Assembly (NCBI GenBank): GCA_030587435.1
Contig: JAUQZC010000010.1
Location: 1 to 64,000, forward strand
DNA: 64,000 nt
From: Candidatus Baldrarchaeota archaeon
GTDB lineage: Archaea; Asgardarchaeota; Baldrarchaeia; Baldrarchaeales; DXJG01
Direction: 5' to 3'
The notes below the pieces were generated by a model. That model did no database searches and was not told where the DNA came from. It was given only the letters and a program-made list of their open reading frames with translations. How positions within the stretch are numbered: position 1 is the stretch's first letter; every line of letters starts with the position of its first letter. Of this stretch, positions 46,105-55,551 are shown piece after piece. The position numbers were made by a program, and so were the translations under genes.

Positions 46105-46590
46105 TTATAATTCCTTTTTAACTTTTCGCATCACTAGAAGTATTTCGATTTTAGGTTTTATTTCCTCGAGAAGTTTTTTAAATGCTTTAACTGCAGCAAT
46201 CGTTTCTAATTTTTTGTTGTTAAAATCGCTTTGTCTTATTTCTTCTTTAAAAAGCATAACTGCATTTTCAATATCAAAAGCGCCCATAATCCAAGCATAT
46301 GCTATAAGCGCTTCAACAGCATCTCCTCTGCTATGTCTGTCACTTCTTCTAGGTAAAATTTTAAGCAGGGATGCATCTTTCAAAGCTCGAGACAACACAG
46401 CATCCGAAACCTTCCAAGCATCTAGTCTTCCCAAAATGAGGGACTTGGCAAGCGAATATATAAAATTTACAAGAACATCTCCAAGCTTAGCCAGTCCCTT
46501 ATCCTGAGCAACATCTCTTAAAGACCTGTAAGAAACGGTAGAAAAAATAGTCTTTCGTATAATTTCTCTAATATAATTCATATTACTCAT
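46105..46590 (-). CDS. ribonuclease III-like protein
   Basis: 161 aa. KLGDVLVNFIYSLA and SDAVLSRALKDASL parallel the RNase III signature region, and GDAVEALIAYAWI parallels its second acidic motif (DxxEALIGA). One acidic residue of the usual first motif is missing, so activity is uncertain. No dsRNA-binding domain. The start overlaps the rpoL stop (ATGAGTAA). Confidence 0.65.
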   Translation of the reverse strand: MSNMNYIREIIRKTIFSTVSYRSLRDVAQDKGLAKLGDVLVNFIYSLAKSLILGRLDAWKVSDAVLSRALKDASLLKILPRRSDRHSRGDAVEALIAYAWIMGAFDIENAVMLFKEEIRQSDFNNKKLETIAAVKAFKKLLEEIKPKIEILLVMRKVKKEL

Positions 46591-46876
46591 AATGTGATCC
46601 CTTTAATGAGTTGAGAAAGGCTTCACGAAACTCTTCAGCCATTTTTTTTATTTTTTTGGCAGCTTCGATTACAGCCTCAAGGGGGTCTTTTTCCCCATTT
46701 GTTCTAACATACACTTTAGGTTTGCCGATGAGCGGATGTTCTATTCTATAGCCAGCAAAAGTAACGTCTTCGTCTTCAAGTAAAACTTTTCTAAGTAAAT
46801 TACATAAAGTATGACCTTCACCTTCTAATTCAAATTCCATCTCTCTATCAGTTCTTTCTAGAATTTTTATTTTCAC
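46583..46876 (-). CDS. rpoL: DNA-directed RNA polymerase subunit L
   Basis: 97 aa. EGHTLCNLLRKVLLEDEDVTFAGYRIEHPL is the Rpb11/RpoL dimerisation core, pairing with RpoD. Standard length. It overlaps both neighbours. Confidence 0.95.
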   Translation of the reverse strand: MKIKILERTDREMEFELEGEGHTLCNLLRKVLLEDEDVTFAGYRIEHPLIGKPKVYVRTNGEKDPLEAVIEAAKKIKKMAEEFREAFLNSLKGSHYE

Positions 46877-47492
46877 TATTAAGAACCTCCCTTATAAGTA
46901 TTTTACAAGTTTCGTCCGGTGTAGTAACCAATCCATATCGATTGTTACCTAAATATTTAATTAGACCTTTTGAGGCAGCTATTTTAAGAAGATTTTTATA
47001 ATCCATACCGGTTATAATCGTTGCCATACATAAAATCTTTCTTATAATTTTCGGTTCAACATCCCGCATTTCGTCAATTAATTCTCGATATTTACGAGCA
47101 AGATACACTACTTCTTCAAGCTTAATGCCTGTTTTAAGCGAGGTACCCTCAATGCTACATTTATGTCCTTTTAATTCCAATATTTTCCTCAAGTCTCTAA
47201 GGGAGACCGATGTTCGGCTTTTTTCGGTAATAAGAGAAGCGTCGTATTGATACATACCATCTTTATCCCTATACATAGCTTTTTTGATCCTTCTGTAAAT
47301 CCCTTTGATTTCGTTTAAAGCAACCTTAACATAGTCCTTTGAGCCGTAAATTGTGAGACGAATTTTCCCTCTTTCATAGCGAGCATATGTATTAAATGAC
47401 CTCAAATGTTTACGTAAAGCCTTTAGTATTTCCATTGCTTCATCATCACTTTTAACGTGTATGGCCACCTCTCTCTTAAGATGAGAATTCAT
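46848..47492 (-). CDS. DUF2067-like conserved archaeal protein
   Basis: 214 aa. An N-terminal alpha/beta part (EVAIHVKSDDEAMEILKALR) suggests a small RNA-binding-like fold; the C-terminal half is helical. It lies between csl4 and rpoL with overlaps at both ends, which fits a role in RNA metabolism. Family assignment is by eye. Confidence 0.55.
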   Translation of the reverse strand: MNSHLKREVAIHVKSDDEAMEILKALRKHLRSFNTYARYERGKIRLTIYGSKDYVKVALNEIKGIYRRIKKAMYRDKDGMYQYDASLITEKSRTSVSLRDLRKILELKGHKCSIEGTSLKTGIKLEEVVYLARKYRELIDEMRDVEPKIIRKILCMATIITGMDYKNLLKIAASKGLIKYLGNNRYGLVTTPDETCKILIREVLNSENKNSRKN

Positions 47493-48073
47493 GCTCGTCT
47501 ACCCTTTATGCTCCTTCTATAGTCTATAGCTACCTTCCTAGTTTCGACGTGATCACAATTTGAACATTTTAGTTTGTCTCCGCCTTGTTTCTCCAGAATG
47601 CCTCCACATAGCGAACAAAACGCCAGGAGAACACCAAATTTTCTACCAATAGTCGATAATTGTACTGGAACAGTTGCCTTTAGAACTCTAGCTCTAATTA
47701 TGTCACCAACCTTATAAGCATCTGGCATTACATTTGTGAAAGTTCTATTAACTTGAGAGATATGAATTACCCCTGTGAAGGGGGTTAAAATCATATTTCT
47801 ATTGATTTGGAAAATCTCTACTGAGGCCATCTGGCTTTGAACATGTGAAACCTTGCCTAAAACAACATCACCAACACGAGGTATTAAAGGCTTTACAACT
47901 CCAGGTTTGTAAACCTTGATTTTTTTATCTAAGTGATCTATCAATACAAAGCCTGCTGATGCTGCATAAACTTCACTATTTTCCTCATATGTTCCTTCAC
48001 CCGGAACAAATTCTTCAATTGTTCCCAATCTATCGCCCGGTAATACAAAATCTCCAGTTTTTATCTTTTCCAT
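47489..48073 (-). CDS. csl4: exosome complex RNA-binding subunit Csl4
   Basis: 194 aa from ATG 48073. N-terminal domain (GDFVLPGDRLGTIEEFVPGE), S1 domain with GVIHISQV, and C-terminal zinc ribbon CSLCGG..CSNC. It caps the exosome ring. It overlaps the end of the upstream methyltransferase by translation coupling. Confidence 0.93.
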   Translation of the reverse strand: MEKIKTGDFVLPGDRLGTIEEFVPGEGTYEENSEVYAASAGFVLIDHLDKKIKVYKPGVVKPLIPRVGDVVLGKVSHVQSQMASVEIFQINRNMILTPFTGVIHISQVNRTFTNVMPDAYKVGDIIRARVLKATVPVQLSTIGRKFGVLLAFCSLCGGILEKQGGDKLKCSNCDHVETRKVAIDYRRSIKGRRA

Positions 48074-48074
48074 A

Positions 48075-48698
48075 TCACATACCCCCCTTGACAATTCTGT
48101 AAAGATCAACTCTAACTACATGAACTCGTTTCCGGTGAAATGGAAAGATTGGACGAAGAGGGAGATCCATACAAATTATCGCATCAACTCTACCACCATG
48201 TTCATTAACAAGCCTCCTAATAATCCTCCTACTTTCCTCATTAGATTTATGCAACGAATAAATTGTAGATCCAATTTCTAAAGCCTTTATAAGGAACTTT
48301 CTATCGGCGCCGCGTTTCTGAACGCCAAATGGCGGATTTTGAACCACTACGTCGCATTTACCACTCAAATATTCGACATCACTTAATATCCATTCAACCC
48401 TACTTACTACATTAGCAATCACAGAATTGATATGAGCAACTCTTAAGGCTTTTGGATCTATATCAACACCAACCACTCTACGAGCACCCAAAATAGCAGC
48501 TCCAATAGCTAGTCTACCAGTACCGCAACCCAGATCATAAACGATTTTCCCCTCAATATCTCCGTAAACATAACAAGCAATAAAAAGAATATTAGCTGCA
48601 ACCCTAGCTGGAATAGTATATTGTTCTAACAACGCATGTGGATCAGGGTGTTCTCTTAACTCTTCAAGTAACATTTCAAGCTTTTTACGAGGAAACAT
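48075..48698 (-). CDS. METTL5-like RNA/DNA adenine methyltransferase
   Basis: 207 aa. SAM motif DLGCGTGRLAIGA near residue 55 and catalytic NPPFG near 120. Length and motifs match the archaeal METTL5-like group, which methylates adenine N6 in rRNA in eukaryotes. First gene of the csl4-rpoL run. Confidence 0.88.
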   Translation of the reverse strand: MFPRKKLEMLLEELREHPDPHALLEQYTIPARVAANILFIACYVYGDIEGKIVYDLGCGTGRLAIGAAILGARRVVGVDIDPKALRVAHINSVIANVVSRVEWILSDVEYLSGKCDVVVQNPPFGVQKRGADRKFLIKALEIGSTIYSLHKSNEESRRIIRRLVNEHGGRVDAIICMDLPLRPIFPFHRKRVHVVRVDLYRIVKGGM

Positions 48699-48799
48699 GC
48701 TACCACTACCATAATACTAAAATCAAAATATTTTAGTTACCCTATAAAAAACTCTAATAACTCATGAAGCACAACTCGTAATTAGAAAAGTGATAAAAA

Positions 48800-50107
48800 A
48801 TGAAGAATAGTTATGCTATTAGCAAAATAAAAGCAAGAGAAGTCCTAGATAGTAGAGGAAACCCGACCGTAGAGGTAGATGTCATAACAGAAAGTGGAAA
48901 CATGGGGAGAGCAGCAGTTCCTTCAGGCGCTTCAACTGGAAGATATGAAGCACTAGAACTAAGAGATGGAGGAAAACGATACCATGGAAAGGGTGTTCTA
49001 AAAGCAGTCAAAAACGTCAATGAAATAATAGCACCAGCACTAAAAGGACTCGACGTAAGAAGTCAAAAAGAAATAGACAAAAAAATGATCGAACTTGACG
49101 GGACCCCCAACAAATCTAAACTTGGAGCTAACGCTATACTCGCAGTATCTTTAGCAACAGCCAGAGCGGCCGCAAATATCTTAAAAACACCTCTATACAA
49201 ATACTTATCAAAAAATAAGGATGAATTATTGCTTCCAGTTCCATTAATGAACATCATAAATGGAGGAAAACACGCAGGGAACAAACTAAATATTCAGGAA
49301 TTCATGATAATACCACATAGTGGTAAAACCTTCAAAGAGACGCTAAGAATTGGAGTAGAAATATACCATACCCTAAAAAGAATCCTGGAGAAAAAATATG
49401 GAAAAAGTGCAATAAACGTTGGAGATGAAGGTGGATATGCGCCACCAATGGAACAAACAACAGAAGCGTTAGAAGCTCTAATTAAAAGTATAGAAGAAGC
49501 AGGATACACACCTAGGAAAGAAGTTTCACTAGGATTAGATGCTGCTGCAAGCGAATTTTACGATGAAGAACATAGAAAATATTATCTGGACCAAAGAAGT
49601 TTAGCGATAGACGAATTAATTGAATACTACACCCAACTTGTCGAAACTTACCCGATAATATCTATAGAAGATCCCTTCCAAGAGGAGGACTTTGAAACAT
49701 TTGCAGAATTTACCAAAAAACTTGGAAACAAAGTACAAATCGTTGGGGACGATTTATTTGTAACAAATACGAGGAGATTAGAGAAAGGAATACAAGTGGG
49801 AGCAGCAAACGCATTATTATTGAAAGTAAACCAAATAGGGACACTAACAGAAGCGTTAGAAGCAGCAAAAACAGCATTTCAACACAATTACGCCGTAATA
49901 GTAAGTCACCGATCGGGAGAGACTGAAGACCCATTCATAGCGGACCTTGCCGTAGCATTATGCACAGGGCAGATAAAAACAGGAGCACCAGCGAGAAGTG
50001 ATAGAACATCAAAATACAACCAATTGCTAAGAATAGAAGAGGAACTAGGAGAAAAAGCTAGTTTTCCAGCTAACGATTTTAGAACGCTTTGGAAAAAATA
50101 TAGGTAG
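48800..50107 (+). CDS. eno: enolase
   Basis: 435 aa. [37 protein letters not shown] and [19 protein letters not shown] are full enolase signatures. Converts 2-phosphoglycerate to phosphoenolpyruvate. UPF0146 follows after 5 nt. Confidence 0.97.
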   Translation: MKNSYAISKIKAREVLDSRGNPTVEVDVITESGNMGRAAVPSGASTGRYEALELRDGGKRYHGKGVLKAVKNVNEIIAPALKGLDVRSQKEIDKKMIELDGTPNKSKLGANAILAVSLATARAAANILKTPLYKYLSKNKDELLLPVPLMNIINGGKHAGNKLNIQEFMIIPHSGKTFKETLRIGVEIYHTLKRILEKKYGKSAINVGDEGGYAPPMEQTTEALEALIKSIEEAGYTPRKEVSLGLDAAASEFYDEEHRKYYLDQRSLAIDELIEYYTQLVETYPIISIEDPFQEEDFETFAEFTKKLGNKVQIVGDDLFVTNTRRLEKGIQVGAANALLLKVNQIGTLTEALEAAKTAFQHNYAVIVSHRSGETEDPFIADLAVALCTGQIKTGAPARSDRTSKYNQLLRIEEELGEKASFPANDFRTLWKKYR

Positions 50108-50112
50108 TTAAA

Positions 50113-50592
50113 ATGCAACTTAGAAACGAAGAAGACATCGTGGAATTTATAGCAGAGCTTCTTCCTAAACCTAAGAAAATTATTGAAGTCGGAGTTGGAA
50201 AGTTACCAAAAATAGCATTAAAATTAGCGGAAAAATTCCCAGAGGCAGAAATAATTGTAACAGATATAGATTCGCAGATAATACAGCAAATAGGACAACA
50301 GTATCCACAAATAAAGGCTATAAAAGACGACATAACTAAACCAAATATCGAGTTATATCAAAATGCCGACCTAATTTACTCCATACGCCCACCACCAGAA
50401 TTAGCCCTCTACTTATTAAAACTAGCTAAAAAAATAGGAGTTCCATTAATAATAAGACCGTTAAACTCAGAAACCCATGAAATACAAAGCATATTGGAAA
50501 AAGCAAAAGTTATACACTTCAAACAAGCCACTCTAATATTATTGCGCCAAGCACAAGATTACACAAGAGAAGAAAAAAGGATCCGTTCTTAA
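50113..50592 (+). CDS. UPF0146 family protein
   Basis: 159 aa. KKIIEVGVGKLPKIALKLAE resembles a SAM-binding first loop and DLIYSIRPPPEL is the family hallmark. Function unknown. Probably in an operon with eno. Confidence 0.85.
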   Translation: MQLRNEEDIVEFIAELLPKPKKIIEVGVGKLPKIALKLAEKFPEAEIIVTDIDSQIIQQIGQQYPQIKAIKDDITKPNIELYQNADLIYSIRPPPELALYLLKLAKKIGVPLIIRPLNSETHEIQSILEKAKVIHFKQATLILLRQAQDYTREEKRIRS

Positions 50593-50608
50593 TTGACATC
50601 GCATAACT

Positions 50609-51682
50609 TTAGAATATTTTTTTGTCATAGAGTTTTAAAACTTGATTAAAGTAATTTTCCCCATATGTTAATGTTATTTGGTAAAATTCATCTTTTTTTC
50701 TTACAACTTTTTCTAATCTTCCCTCTACAATTCCTATTTCATCTTTTTTAAGCTGCATTCGAAACTCTTCAACATAAGACACTATACGCGTAATGTTTTT
50801 ATCCATAAATTTGCTGTTTGTTTCCAATACCTCTATTGGATATATTGATGGCATAAAATAAGAATCTACATCATCTACAATTCTTACAACGGCCTTAATC
50901 CAACCTACAACCTTTATCTCCTTGAGCTCAGTATATTCATTAATAATTTCATCCCATTTTCTAACAGGTTCGAACTCAACTTTAACTGTTCTACCCAAGT
51001 AGGGAGAGCTGTACACTGCGTAAATCTTTTTTCTTTTTTGGTACCATCCATATTCAGCTTTACTGTAATTCTTAAAGTTCCAGTGAAACGGTGGCATACT
51101 TGGATCCCAAGCTTCAAATTCGTTTCTTAGCCGAGAATTTTTGTTTTTATAGAAAGAGCTTAGTGTCTCTACCAATTCTTGTACTTCTCTTCGCCCATAT
51201 ATTACAAGATCTATATCACTATATTGCGGATTATAAAAATCATGTAATATTGAACCGAAAACACCGAAATCAGAAATACGAAGTTTTGAAATCTCAAAAA
51301 TTTCATTTAATATTCTTCTCATAGTTCTAAGCAGTGGGTCATCCCGATCAGAATTAAAAAGAACGGCAAGTTTTTCATCAGGTCTACGCAATTCTAAAAT
51401 CTGTTCTTCAGATAATCCAACAAGTTTCCTTCGAAGAGGAGCGTAGAAAACTTGATACTGAGGGAAATAATCTTTAACAAATTTAAGTCCACCATCAAAA
51501 TAAAATTTATAATATTTAATCTTTTTACCAGTCCTAATTGCCCTAGGATCGTCAGTTCTGTATATGGTTTCAGGAGCATACTCTACATCGCATACACATG
51601 AATTAGGAGGGTGATCATAACCATAGACCCTAAAAATTATTCCTTCTCTAGTAACCGGTGCGTCTCGATCTCTAACCTTCAT
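50609..51682 (-). CDS. nucleotidyltransferase-domain protein, paralogue 1
   Basis: 357 aa. The middle holds a pol-beta-type nucleotidyltransferase core: GSI, then SDIDLVIYG. The N-terminal about 120 aa (FRVYGYDHPPNSCVCDVEY) and C-terminal OB-like part are shared with the next gene, so the two are a diverged tandem pair. A role on tRNA or on small nucleotides is possible; no toxin-antitoxin partner is visible. GGATGATT lies before ATG. Confidence 0.7.
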   Translation of the reverse strand: MKVRDRDAPVTREGIIFRVYGYDHPPNSCVCDVEYAPETIYRTDDPRAIRTGKKIKYYKFYFDGGLKFVKDYFPQYQVFYAPLRRKLVGLSEEQILELRRPDEKLAVLFNSDRDDPLLRTMRRILNEIFEISKLRISDFGVFGSILHDFYNPQYSDIDLVIYGRREVQELVETLSSFYKNKNSRLRNEFEAWDPSMPPFHWNFKNYSKAEYGWYQKRKKIYAVYSSPYLGRTVKVEFEPVRKWDEIINEYTELKEIKVVGWIKAVVRIVDDVDSYFMPSIYPIEVLETNSKFMDKNITRIVSYVEEFRMQLKKDEIGIVEGRLEKVVRKKDEFYQITLTYGENYFNQVLKLYDKKIF

Positions 51683-51687
51683 TTAAA

Positions 51688-52698
51688 TCATCCTTCCTTA
51701 ACTTCTATATATTCATCACTTAATCCAGATCCAACAACAATTCTAAACCATTTCTCTCGCTCACTTTGAACCTGCTCCAATAAACCCTTAACGGTTATTA
51801 AATCTCCATTATATGCTATGCCTCTAAATAATCCGATCATCGATACAACTTCAGAAATGAAATTTACATGCTCCGTAGGCCCGCTAAGGACATTAATAAT
51901 TCGAACTCCATATACAGCGGGACGAAACACGGAATCATTGTCGTTAATTACTTTACATAATGCTTTTATCTCTGCTATAGGCTTGTAAATTAATTTTCTT
52001 TGATTAATTTCTGATAGAAGCCTAATAGCATTAACCACAAACCTCATTCCATTATAGTAACCAGTGTTCAGTCTTCTCTTCTCATAAACGGTCGTCCTGC
52101 TAAGTGTAATTTTCCCAGCGTCTTCCAACTTCATTAGGGTTTCGCGTACCTTCCTGAAATTTTTAGCACCATAAACAGCTAGATCGATGTCACTCCCCTC
52201 ATGGTGCATACCTAAACTTATAGAACCGTGTATTCCAAAAAAGTCCAACGAAACACCAGATTCAGAAGATAACTCTTTTATAAGTTCCACAGCAACCTCT
52301 TCGAGACGATCCCTAGACTTCTTCTTTAAAAGCCTATGCAAACATTCAGAGGGTACAAATACTTGTTTAATGAGATGCCTTGGAACACTTATTAACCACT
52401 TCTCTAAAGGTTCAGAATAATAAAGATACTCAGGAAAATAAGTCCTAAAAGTCTCTACAAGTCTTTTATAGTTCTTCGGGCTGAAAAGTTCCTTAGGCCT
52501 CAGAAGATAAATGCCTTTAAATTTCCATTTAATGTCTAACCACTCTATATCAAATTTTTGCGCGTGATCCTCCGGAACGTACTTTAAAAACGCCATAACC
52601 CTATTTTCCGGATGTTCATAGCCAAACGTATAGAATATAAAGTTATGTTTTGTTACTATGATATCCCCGTCTCTTAGCAGTAACGAAACGCTGTTCAT
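51688..52698 (-). CDS. nucleotidyltransferase-domain protein, paralogue 2
   Basis: 336 aa. N-terminal [21 protein letters not shown] parallels the first paralogue; GSISLG then SDIDLAVYG holds the two catalytic Asp residues. Five bases separate it from paralogue 1. A decayed copy of its first about 57 codons lies at 55661-55831, 3 kb away. Confidence 0.7.
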   Translation of the reverse strand: MNSVSLLLRDGDIIVTKHNFIFYTFGYEHPENRVMAFLKYVPEDHAQKFDIEWLDIKWKFKGIYLLRPKELFSPKNYKRLVETFRTYFPEYLYYSEPLEKWLISVPRHLIKQVFVPSECLHRLLKKKSRDRLEEVAVELIKELSSESGVSLDFFGIHGSISLGMHHEGSDIDLAVYGAKNFRKVRETLMKLEDAGKITLSRTTVYEKRRLNTGYYNGMRFVVNAIRLLSEINQRKLIYKPIAEIKALCKVINDNDSVFRPAVYGVRIINVLSGPTEHVNFISEVVSMIGLFRGIAYNGDLITVKGLLEQVQSEREKWFRIVVGSGLSDEYIEVKEG

Positions 52699-53073
52699 AT
52701 TTCATAAACCCCCTTTTAATGCAAATTTAATAGGAATAAAATATCCATCGTAATTATAACGATGCAATTTTCACAGATGCTGATTGCAAGATGTCTGCAT
52801 TAAAAATGTGCGGGTTAATAATGTTTTCATCGGCAATTTGCTATGTGTTAACTTAATTATAAATTTTACATGTAATTAGAAAGATATTAAGAAAACAGAT
52901 AATGATATGAATAATTATAAGGACATTTAAATATGTTTTTTTAGATTTAAATTTAAAAAGTTTGTTTTAATTTTTAGGAAAATATTATTTAGGTTATCCT
53001 AATAATGATAATATTTATTTTTCATTTATTATTTTATTTATTATTCAGACATTATCGGGGAAGGTGGATTTAG
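52699..53073. promoter_or_regulatory. AT-rich promoter region of the nuo-like genes with a DtxR-like palindrome
   Basis: A very AT-rich 375-nt gap. TTAGGTTATCCTAA at 52989-53002 has 5-bp arms (TTAGG/CCTAA) and resembles boxes bound by DtxR/MntR-type metal regulators. The T/A run after it (about 53010-53045) is a likely TATA/initiator stretch; GGGGAAGGTGG gives the nuoC ribosome site. No open frame of note. Confidence 0.4.
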
Positions 53074-53538
53074 ATGCAAGAGCTATTAAAAGAAATAGTA
53101 GAGGGTATTAGAGCAAAATTTAGAATAGAACATGAGATTAGAGATAATTGTATATTCATTAAGGCCCAAAAAGCAGATTATTTAAATATTGCACAATACC
53201 TGAAGAGTTGTGGATTTAAAAGATTATTAACAGTCTCGGCTATCGACTGGAAGGATGAAAATGAATTTGAAGCGTACTTTATAGTCCATAATCCTGAGGA
53301 GGGTGTTTACACTAAGGTTTCTACAAGGATACCAAGGGACATGCCTGTGGTTAAAAGCCTTTCCCCAATATGGGAAAACAGCTTAATGCACGAAAGGGAA
53401 ACATGGGAGCTATTTGGAATTACGTTTGAAGGAAATAATTTGTTAAAGCCTTTGTTTCTTGAAAAATGGGAGGGACCACCTCCTTTTAGGAAAGATTTCG
53501 ATTGGAGAGAATACGTGGAAAACGTGTGGGGAATATAG
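53074..53538 (+). CDS. NuoC-like (30 kDa) subunit of a hydrogenase/complex I-type enzyme
   Basis: 154 aa. LTVSAIDWKDENEFEAYFIV and ERETWELFGITFEGNN..RKDFDW are the complex I 30-kDa/Ech-type signatures. In these enzymes it packs on the NuoD-like large subunit. It is 12 nt ahead of the NuoI-B-D fusion gene. No membrane-subunit genes accompany it. Confidence 0.9.
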   Translation: MQELLKEIVEGIRAKFRIEHEIRDNCIFIKAQKADYLNIAQYLKSCGFKRLLTVSAIDWKDENEFEAYFIVHNPEEGVYTKVSTRIPRDMPVVKSLSPIWENSLMHERETWELFGITFEGNNLLKPLFLEKWEGPPPFRKDFDWREYVENVWGI

Positions 53539-53550
53539 GAGGATGGTAGC

Positions 53551-55551
53551 ATGCTTAAACGAATATTTAATCCGTTAAAAGCGGGGTTAAAACTATTTAG
53601 CAAAAAACCTATAACGTACAATTTTCCTCCAGAGATGCCTCTCACAGAAGGGTTTAGAGGTAGACATGTATACGACCCGGAAAAGTGTAAGGGATGTAGT
53701 CTATGCGCAAAAATATGCCCAAACAAAGCAATAGAAATGGTCGAAAGAGAAAAATCTGGGAAAAAGGTTTTACAGCCTCAAATAGACTATAGCAGATGCT
53801 GTTTTTGTGGGTTATGTGTTGATGTATGCCCCACCGGAGCTCTAAAATTCTCCAATTTTCCATTTCTGGTCGTTTTAAACAAAGAGGACCTACTATATTC
53901 ACCTGAAAAGTTAGCTCAACCTCCCAAATTGGACATGGGGAAACCCCCAAAAATCAAGAGCGTAGTAGATTGGGCAAGATCCAGAAGCTTCTGGGTTCTA
54001 AACTATTTCACTGGATGTTGCTTCATAGAAGCTATACCGTGGGTCAGTAGCGGATTTGACATGGAGAGATTTGGTCTAATAGCAGTGTCCACACCTAGGC
54101 GCGCAGACGTATTACTTATAGGCGGATATGTAACGGTAAAGACTCTGAGAAGAATAATTAGAATATATCAACAAATGCCTAAACCAAAATATGTCATTGC
54201 TCTCGGAAATTGTCCAATGAGCGGAGGTACGTACTGGGACAGTTACAATACCATAAAAGAATTAGACAAATACATACCAGTAGATATTTGGATAGCTGGA
54301 TGTCCTCCCAGGGCAGAGCCTATAGGGCTAGCTGTTGTTATGGCAATACATGCTGTGCAAAGCGGATATGCAGGGAAAAAGGAAGAAGTGCATAAGAAGG
54401 GAAAATTTTTAGAACTTCCTAAAGTAAGACCAAAAGAAGAAAAAGAGAAATTTTACATACCATTTGGTCCACAACATCCAGGAAGTGGAAACTTCAATGT
54501 ACTGTTAAAATTAGATGGAGAAAAAGTGGAAGAGGCAGTACCAAATCCGGGCTATCTTCACAGAGGCTTTGAAAAGCTAATGGAATATAGAACGTGGTGG
54601 CAGAACATAATGATAGTTCAACGCGTGTGTGTACTTGACGGTGCAAGTTACGAATTGGGCTACATAGGTGCCGTAGAAAAAATAGCAGAAGCTAACGTGC
54701 CGAAAAGGGCAAGATACCTTAGAGTTATTCAAGCCGAATTATCCAGAATACAAAGCCATCTATTGAATATTGGGCTTGTTGCCCTCGCATCAGGTTTCGA
54801 CACAGTAACCAGAATTGCATGGGGGGACAGAGAAAAGATCCTTCATTTACTTGAAAAATTAACTGGTTCCAGAATATATAGTATTTACAATATTCCAGGT
54901 GGAGTGAGGCGTGATATGCCTCCAGACTTCAAAAATGAGGCATTAAAGGTAATTAAATACATGAGAAAGAGGTTAGAGACATATGATGATTTATGCTTCA
55001 ATAATGAAGTATTTATAAGAAGAACTAGAGAAATAGGCAAATTAACGAGCGAACAAGCTATTAATTTGGATGTAACAGGACCAAATCTACGTGCTACGGG
55101 AGTTAAATTTGATACGAGAAAAGAAGTGCCATACGAAGCATATGATGAACTTGAGTTCAACGTAATAACTCTAAATGATGGGGACGCTTATTCTAGGGTA
55201 TTATGCCGAAGAAAAGAAATAGAAGAAAGCCTAAATATTATAGAAGAAGCAGTTAGCAAAATTCCTAGCGGACCATTTGCAGAAAGAAAAACAAAAAGTG
55301 GAAAAGTTCTTGGTCCCTTTGCAAAGCTTTCAAAAGGAGAAGTATTACATATCGTTGAAAGTGCTCGCGGAGAGTTATGTTTTCATGTAGTGAGTAACGG
55401 AGATGCACAACCATATAGGGTAAAAATTAGAGGACCAACTTTTGATACTATACTTGTTGCACTGCCAAAATTGTTGAAAGGAGTGTCTATTGCTGATATT
55501 CCAGTAATCTACTGGAGCCTAGATAACTGCCCAGCCGACCATGACAGATAA
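53551..55551 (+). CDS. NuoI-NuoB-NuoD fusion; group 4 [NiFe]-hydrogenase/complex I-like core with CxxD sites
   Basis: 666 aa in one frame. Domain 1 (about 40-110): 2[4Fe-4S] ferredoxin (CKGCSLCAKICP, CCFCGLCVDVCP), NuoI-like. Domain 2 (about 135-275): NuoB-like, with N2-cluster cysteines C156, C157, C221 and C251. Domain 3 (about 295-666): NuoD-like large subunit (GPQHPGSGNF, GYLHRGFEKLMEYRT). Where [NiFe] enzymes have CxxC twice, this has C360-V-L-D363 and C660-P-A-D663; complex I has no Cys. The protein ends at the DHDR motif with no cleavable tail. Electron entry, N2-type relay and the active-site subunit are thus one chain. No membrane subunit genes follow, and the redox partner is unknown. 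Confidence 0.9.
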   Translation: MLKRIFNPLKAGLKLFSKKPITYNFPPEMPLTEGFRGRHVYDPEKCKGCSLCAKICPNKAIEMVEREKSGKKVLQPQIDYSRCCFCGLCVDVCPTGALKFSNFPFLVVLNKEDLLYSPEKLAQPPKLDMGKPPKIKSVVDWARSRSFWVLNYFTGCCFIEAIPWVSSGFDMERFGLIAVSTPRRADVLLIGGYVTVKTLRRIIRIYQQMPKPKYVIALGNCPMSGGTYWDSYNTIKELDKYIPVDIWIAGCPPRAEPIGLAVVMAIHAVQSGYAGKKEEVHKKGKFLELPKVRPKEEKEKFYIPFGPQHPGSGNFNVLLKLDGEKVEEAVPNPGYLHRGFEKLMEYRTWWQNIMIVQRVCVLDGASYELGYIGAVEKIAEANVPKRARYLRVIQAELSRIQSHLLNIGLVALASGFDTVTRIAWGDREKILHLLEKLTGSRIYSIYNIPGGVRRDMPPDFKNEALKVIKYMRKRLETYDDLCFNNEVFIRRTREIGKLTSEQAINLDVTGPNLRATGVKFDTRKEVPYEAYDELEFNVITLNDGDAYSRVLCRRKEIEESLNIIEEAVSKIPSGPFAERKTKSGKVLGPFAKLSKGEVLHIVESARGELCFHVVSNGDAQPYRVKIRGPTFDTILVALPKLLKGVSIADIPVIYWSLDNCPADHDR

